Shown here in pieces: positions 61,197-64,000 of a stretch of DNA of 64,000 bases. The notes under the pieces are model-generated. The model was not told the origin of the DNA and searched no databases. It saw only the letters and a list, made by a program, of their open reading frames with translations. Position numbers and translations under genes: made by a program. The DNA is from Rhizobium bangladeshense (GTDB lineage Bacteria; Pseudomonadota; Alphaproteobacteria; Rhizobiales; Rhizobiaceae). The stretch is from positions 1 through 64,000 of the forward strand of contig NZ_LYPL01000003.1 of the NCBI RefSeq assembly GCF_001662075.1, read 5' to 3'. The stretch's first letter is position 1; each line of letters begins with the position of its first letter.

Positions 61197-61280
61197 CGTC
61201 ATGCTCGGGCTTGTCCCGAGCATCTGCCAGCGGTCATTGAGTGACGCAAGTAGATCCTCGGGACAAGCCCGAGGATGACG
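61197..61280. repeat. RIME-like element inside the VLCFA operon
   Basis: The left arm begins CGTCATGCTCGGGCTTGTCC and the right arm ends GACAAGCCCGAGGATGACG. The arms pair over about 28 positions with one or two mismatches, and each contains CTCGGG-CTTGT-CCCGAG. It lies between fabF1XL and the dehydrogenase gene and resembles the three copies in the glycan locus. Confidence 0.8.
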
Positions 61281-61315
61281 TCAAAACCACTTCGTCCCAA
61301 AATCAAGGAGGGTCT

Positions 61316-62602
61316 CTAAGCCGGTTCGAGCGCCATGACAAGGCTGGCATTCTGCCCGCCGAAGCCGAAGGAGTTGGAAAGCACGGCCGAAACCTGAGCT
61401 TCCCTCTTCTTGTTCGGCACGACATCGAGCACGATCGACGGATCGGGATTGTTGTAGTTGATCGTCGGCGGCAGCGTTCCCGTCAGCATCGTCTGCAGCG
61501 AGAACACCGCCTCGACCGCGCCCGCCGCCGTCAGCGTATGGCCGATCATCGACTTGTTCGACGACACCGGAATGCCAACCAGCTTCTCGCCGAAGACGGC
61601 CGACATTGAGCCATATTCCATCTTGTCGTTCTCAGGCGTCGAGGTGCCATGCGCGTTGATGTAGCCGATGCCGCTCTCGTCGATACCCGCATCGGCAAGC
61701 GCCGCACGGATCGTCGCGATCGCCGGGCCGCCGTCGGGCGAAGACCGGGTGCGGTGGAAGCTGTCGGCCTTGTCGCCGGCGCCCTTCATGATGCCGAGCA
61801 CCTTGGCGCCGCGGGCGACCGCCGATTCAAGCGATTCCAGCACGAGCGTGGCCGCACCCTCAGCGATGACGAAGCCGTCGCGATCCCTGCTGAACGGCTT
61901 GGAAGCCTTGGTCGGCGGATCGTTCTGCGTCGAAAGGGCCGAAAGCAGCGAGAAGCGGATCAGCGCTTCGGCGCTGAGCGATCCGTCAGTGGCGACGGTC
62001 AGGGCGCGGTCGGTGCGGCCCTGGCGGATCGCCTCGATGCCGAGCTGGATCGCGGTCACACCGGAAGCACAGGCCGTCGACAAGGTTACGGGAAGGCCGC
62101 GCGTGCCGAACCGGTCGGCGAGGCGCTCGGAAATCGCGCCGAACAGGGCCGCCTCGTGGAAGGCCGGATCCGGCCGCTGACGCAGCGCCGTCAGGAAGCG
62201 CTCATAGGCATCGCCTGGATGGTCGGCAGCCGGTGAACGGTCTGCAAGTTCGAAACGGGCGCTCCATTCGGGTTCGATCGGCGGCGCGGCAAGAAACAGC
62301 GGGCCGTTGAAATCGCCTGAAATGCCGGCCTCTGCCAGCGCCTCGATGGTCGTCTCGCGCGCAAAGGCATAGGAGCGCTCGACGGCGTTCGGCGCGGGAA
62401 TCTCGATGAAATCGACAGTGCCGGCGATCCGCGTCGAGAGGCCCTCTGTGGGAAAACGGTTAATCGCGTGGATCCCCGAGGTGCCGGAAGAAAGGGCCGC
62501 CCAGTTGTCCTTCAGGCCCTGACCCAGCGACGTGATTATGCCCATGCCGGTCACAGCGACGATCGGCCGGCCAAGATGATCCTTGTAAGCGGAATCTGTC
62601 AT
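61316..62602 (-). CDS. fabF1XL: beta-ketoacyl-ACP synthase FabF1XL, catalytic subunit
   Basis: A 428-residue thiolase-fold condensing enzyme with the full KAS II triad: Cys178 in STACASGVTAIQ, His318 in INAHGTSTPEND and His354 in MIGHTLTAAGAVEA. It extends acyl chains on the special carrier AcpXL toward C28. It follows fabF2XL with a 10-base gap, consistent with a one-to-one complex of the two proteins. Confidence 0.92.
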   Translation of the reverse strand: MTDSAYKDHLGRPIVAVTGMGIITSLGQGLKDNWAALSSGTSGIHAINRFPTEGLSTRIAGTVDFIEIPAPNAVERSYAFARETTIEALAEAGISGDFNGPLFLAAPPIEPEWSARFELADRSPAADHPGDAYERFLTALRQRPDPAFHEAALFGAISERLADRFGTRGLPVTLSTACASGVTAIQLGIEAIRQGRTDRALTVATDGSLSAEALIRFSLLSALSTQNDPPTKASKPFSRDRDGFVIAEGAATLVLESLESAVARGAKVLGIMKGAGDKADSFHRTRSSPDGGPAIATIRAALADAGIDESGIGYINAHGTSTPENDKMEYGSMSAVFGEKLVGIPVSSNKSMIGHTLTAAGAVEAVFSLQTMLTGTLPPTINYNNPDPSIVLDVVPNKKREAQVSAVLSNSFGFGGQNASLVMALEPA

Positions 62603-62612
62603 ATCTCTCTCC

Positions 62613-63818
62613 TCACGCCTCTGCGGAAAGAACGGCGACGCCCTCGCCGCGCTGGTGTCCGACTGTCGTTACGACCGCGGCCTTCGTGGCCGCCTTCATC
62701 GGCGCTTCATGAGCGGCGTCGAAGGGCGGAACCTTGGCCCTGGCATCGATGGCAAGGGCTGCGAGCGCCAGCCCCAGCGGGAAATGCGCCTCGATCGTAT
62801 GACCGGAAACGCCGCCGAAGCCGCGGACCGCAGCGCCGGGAAGCTGATGCTCCAGCACCGCCTTTTCGCGAGCGGCGATTTCATGCATGCCGGTCGAGCC
62901 GGAGAAAATCGCCGTCGCCTCTAGCGGCAGCTCGGCGGCAGGCTTGAGCAGCCGCTCCATTCGTACTTCGAAATTGCCGGCGCTACGGCTGCCGCGGTCG
63001 CCCTCGACGGCGCTGATCGTCGCATAGATATGCGCGCCGCGCTCTTCGGCATGCTTGCGCGATTCCAGCACCAGAAAGGCGCCGGCTGAACCGGTGATCA
63101 TGCCGCCGCCTTCAAGGCCGGAGCGCGACCAGAGCGGCGCCCATTCGTCGCGCGTATGCGCGCCGATCGCTTCAGTGAGCAGGATCATGTCGGGACGTTC
63201 GGCAGCAAAAGCGCCGCCGACCAGTGCATGGGTGGATTCACCGGACCGGATGCGCCAGAAGGCCGTCTCGACGGCGGAAACGCCTGAGGCTTCCTCGCCC
63301 ATGAAGGTGCGCGAGGATCCGGTGACCTTGTGAACGATGGAAATGTTGCCGGCCAGCAGGTTGGAAAGCTGCGCCAGGAACAGCGTAGGCCTCAGCTCCG
63401 TCGTCAGCTTTTCGTTGAGCAGCAGCTCGCGGTCATTGCGCTTCAGGCCCTCGTCCACGATCAGCGTATCGACGTTGATGTCGCGCTCGCCGCCGCCTGC
63501 CGCCACGATCATGTCCATCGTGCCGCAGGCCTCGATATTGTCCTTGAAGCCGGCATCATCGAGCGCCAAACCCGCGGCGAAGACGCCGATGCGCTGCCAG
63601 TTTTCCATCTGGCGCTGGTCGCCGCGCTTGGCGATCTGCTGCGACCAGTCGATCTCAGGCAGCGGATGCACCGGATAGGGTTTGAACTTCTCGGTCTCGA
63701 CGATCGCCTTCGGCGCACTTTCGGCCGAAAGAAGCGCGATATGCGCGTCCTTGCCGACACCCTGACAGGTAACGATGCCGACGCCCGAAATGACGACGTC
63801 GTTTGCAGCCTTGCTCAT
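62613..63818 (-). CDS. fabF2XL: beta-ketoacyl-ACP synthase-like FabF2XL with degenerate active site
   Basis: A 401-residue KAS-fold protein: VVISGVGIVTCQGVG at the start, the dimer-interface GSSRTFMGEEASGVSAVETAFWRI and GGVSGHTIEAHFP near the end. At the position of the catalytic Cys (TACASG in its neighbour) stands Glu176 (GEEASG). The first catalytic His motif is replaced by FSGSTGMHE; only His340 in SGHTIEAH remains. It cannot perform normal condensation. By analogy with KS-beta/chain-length factors it probably pairs with FabF1XL and sets chain length. Its start overlaps the fabZXL stop (ATGA). Confidence 0.9.
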   Translation of the reverse strand: MSKAANDVVISGVGIVTCQGVGKDAHIALLSAESAPKAIVETEKFKPYPVHPLPEIDWSQQIAKRGDQRQMENWQRIGVFAAGLALDDAGFKDNIEACGTMDMIVAAGGGERDINVDTLIVDEGLKRNDRELLLNEKLTTELRPTLFLAQLSNLLAGNISIVHKVTGSSRTFMGEEASGVSAVETAFWRIRSGESTHALVGGAFAAERPDMILLTEAIGAHTRDEWAPLWSRSGLEGGGMITGSAGAFLVLESRKHAEERGAHIYATISAVEGDRGSRSAGNFEVRMERLLKPAAELPLEATAIFSGSTGMHEIAAREKAVLEHQLPGAAVRGFGGVSGHTIEAHFPLGLALAALAIDARAKVPPFDAAHEAPMKAATKAAVVTTVGHQRGEGVAVLSAEA

Positions 63819-64000
63819 CCAATCACTCCCTGCGCTGCGATCGCTTCGAGAAGCCCGACTTCGCCAGCGCGTTTTTTCACGATGTCGCCCAGCGGCATCT
63901 CGCTGAAGGGCATGGTGCGCAGTTTCAGCTGCGCATCGCAGACCTTCTTGCCGCCGCTGGTGATCTTGGCCTTGGTGACAGCGAAACCCGAACCGTCATG
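63815..64000 (-). CDS. fabZXL: hot-dog fold 3-hydroxyacyl-ACP dehydratase FabZXL, C-terminal part
   Basis: Only the last 61 codons are inside the window; the gene continues past the right edge. The visible part reads GSGFAVTKAKITSGGKKVCDAQLKLRTM and continues PLGDIVKKRAGEVGLLEA, fitting the final strands and tail of a FabZ/FabA-like hot-dog domain. Its stop overlaps the fabF2XL start by ATGA. In the known cluster order acpXL should lie beyond the edge. It is identified mainly from context and the C-terminal pattern. Confidence 0.75.
   Translation of the reverse strand, partial: HDGSGFAVTKAKITSGGKKVCDAQLKLRTMPFSEMPLGDIVKKRAGEVGLLEAIAAQGVIG

Overview
The window reads as a chromosomal segment of a Rhizobium of the etli/leguminosarum type. 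The support is a RopA-like porin, rhizobial intergenic palindromes of the RIME type (four copies), cobalamin genes, and at the right edge the cluster that makes and attaches the very-long-chain 27-hydroxy fatty acid of rhizobial lipid A. There is no rRNA, tRNA, CRISPR array, prophage or recognisable insertion sequence. Coding density is high and both strands are used.

Layout. 1-7.8 kb: a zeta-class GST, an unlisted 45-residue secreted peptide, Ohr, then an OmpR-type two-component system next to a Tat-exported alpha/beta hydrolase, a DipZ-type CcdA-thioredoxin fusion and a second secreted hydrolase. Tandem TGTATY repeats at 10-bp spacing lie in the divergent promoter region between hydrolase and dipZ. 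8-13 kb: a large OmpA-family protein with a Pro/Glu/Ala/Lys-rich region, and an amino-acid ABC importer without an adjacent ATPase. 13-21 kb: usg, DUF2270, a TPR-methyltransferase, a GST and two ArsR-AHSA1 pairs in mirror arrangement with two DUF1801 genes and a tiny membrane protein; then an MGMT-like protein, a 3-hydroxyisobutyrate-dehydrogenase-type enzyme and AlkD. 21-26 kb: small zinc, CBS and membrane proteins, a LysR gene broken by two frameshifts, ropA, and an Lrp-family regulator. 26-32.7 kb: a uracil-DNA-glycosylase-like protein, a thermonuclease-like protein, a PleC/DivJ/PdhS-like kinase, dgkA, divergent cobT and cobS, DUF1289 and a membrane-anchored aspartic protease. 32.7-37 kb: a Bcr/CflA efflux pump with a leader-peptide attenuator, a half-size EamA transporter and a two-gene ABC exporter.

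37.4-51.2 kb is one catabolic locus for plant beta-glycans: a divergent LacI regulator, a complete CUT1-type sugar ABC transporter, a GH2 beta-mannosidase, a sugar-phosphate isomerase/epimerase, a Gfo/Idh/MocA dehydrogenase, an aldo/keto reductase and a GH43 beta-xylosidase. RIME palindromes sit in three of its intercistronic gaps. 51-59 kb holds a C39-like protein, ddl, a methyltransferase, two GNAT acetyltransferases, gnd, an AraC regulator, SRPBCC and VOC proteins and a PAS protein.

59.2-64 kb (minus strand, running off the right edge from fabZXL) is fabZXL-fabF2XL-fabF1XL-adhXL-lpxXL. FabF2XL has lost the catalytic Cys and one catalytic His while its neighbour FabF1XL keeps the full triad, which suggests a KS-alpha/KS-beta (chain-length-factor-like) pair. 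The observations most worth following are that pair, the attenuator at 34.0-34.15 kb, the OmpR-type repeats at 5.0-5.1 kb, two intergenic terminators with no gene in front of them (possible small RNAs), and several genes under 60 codons.
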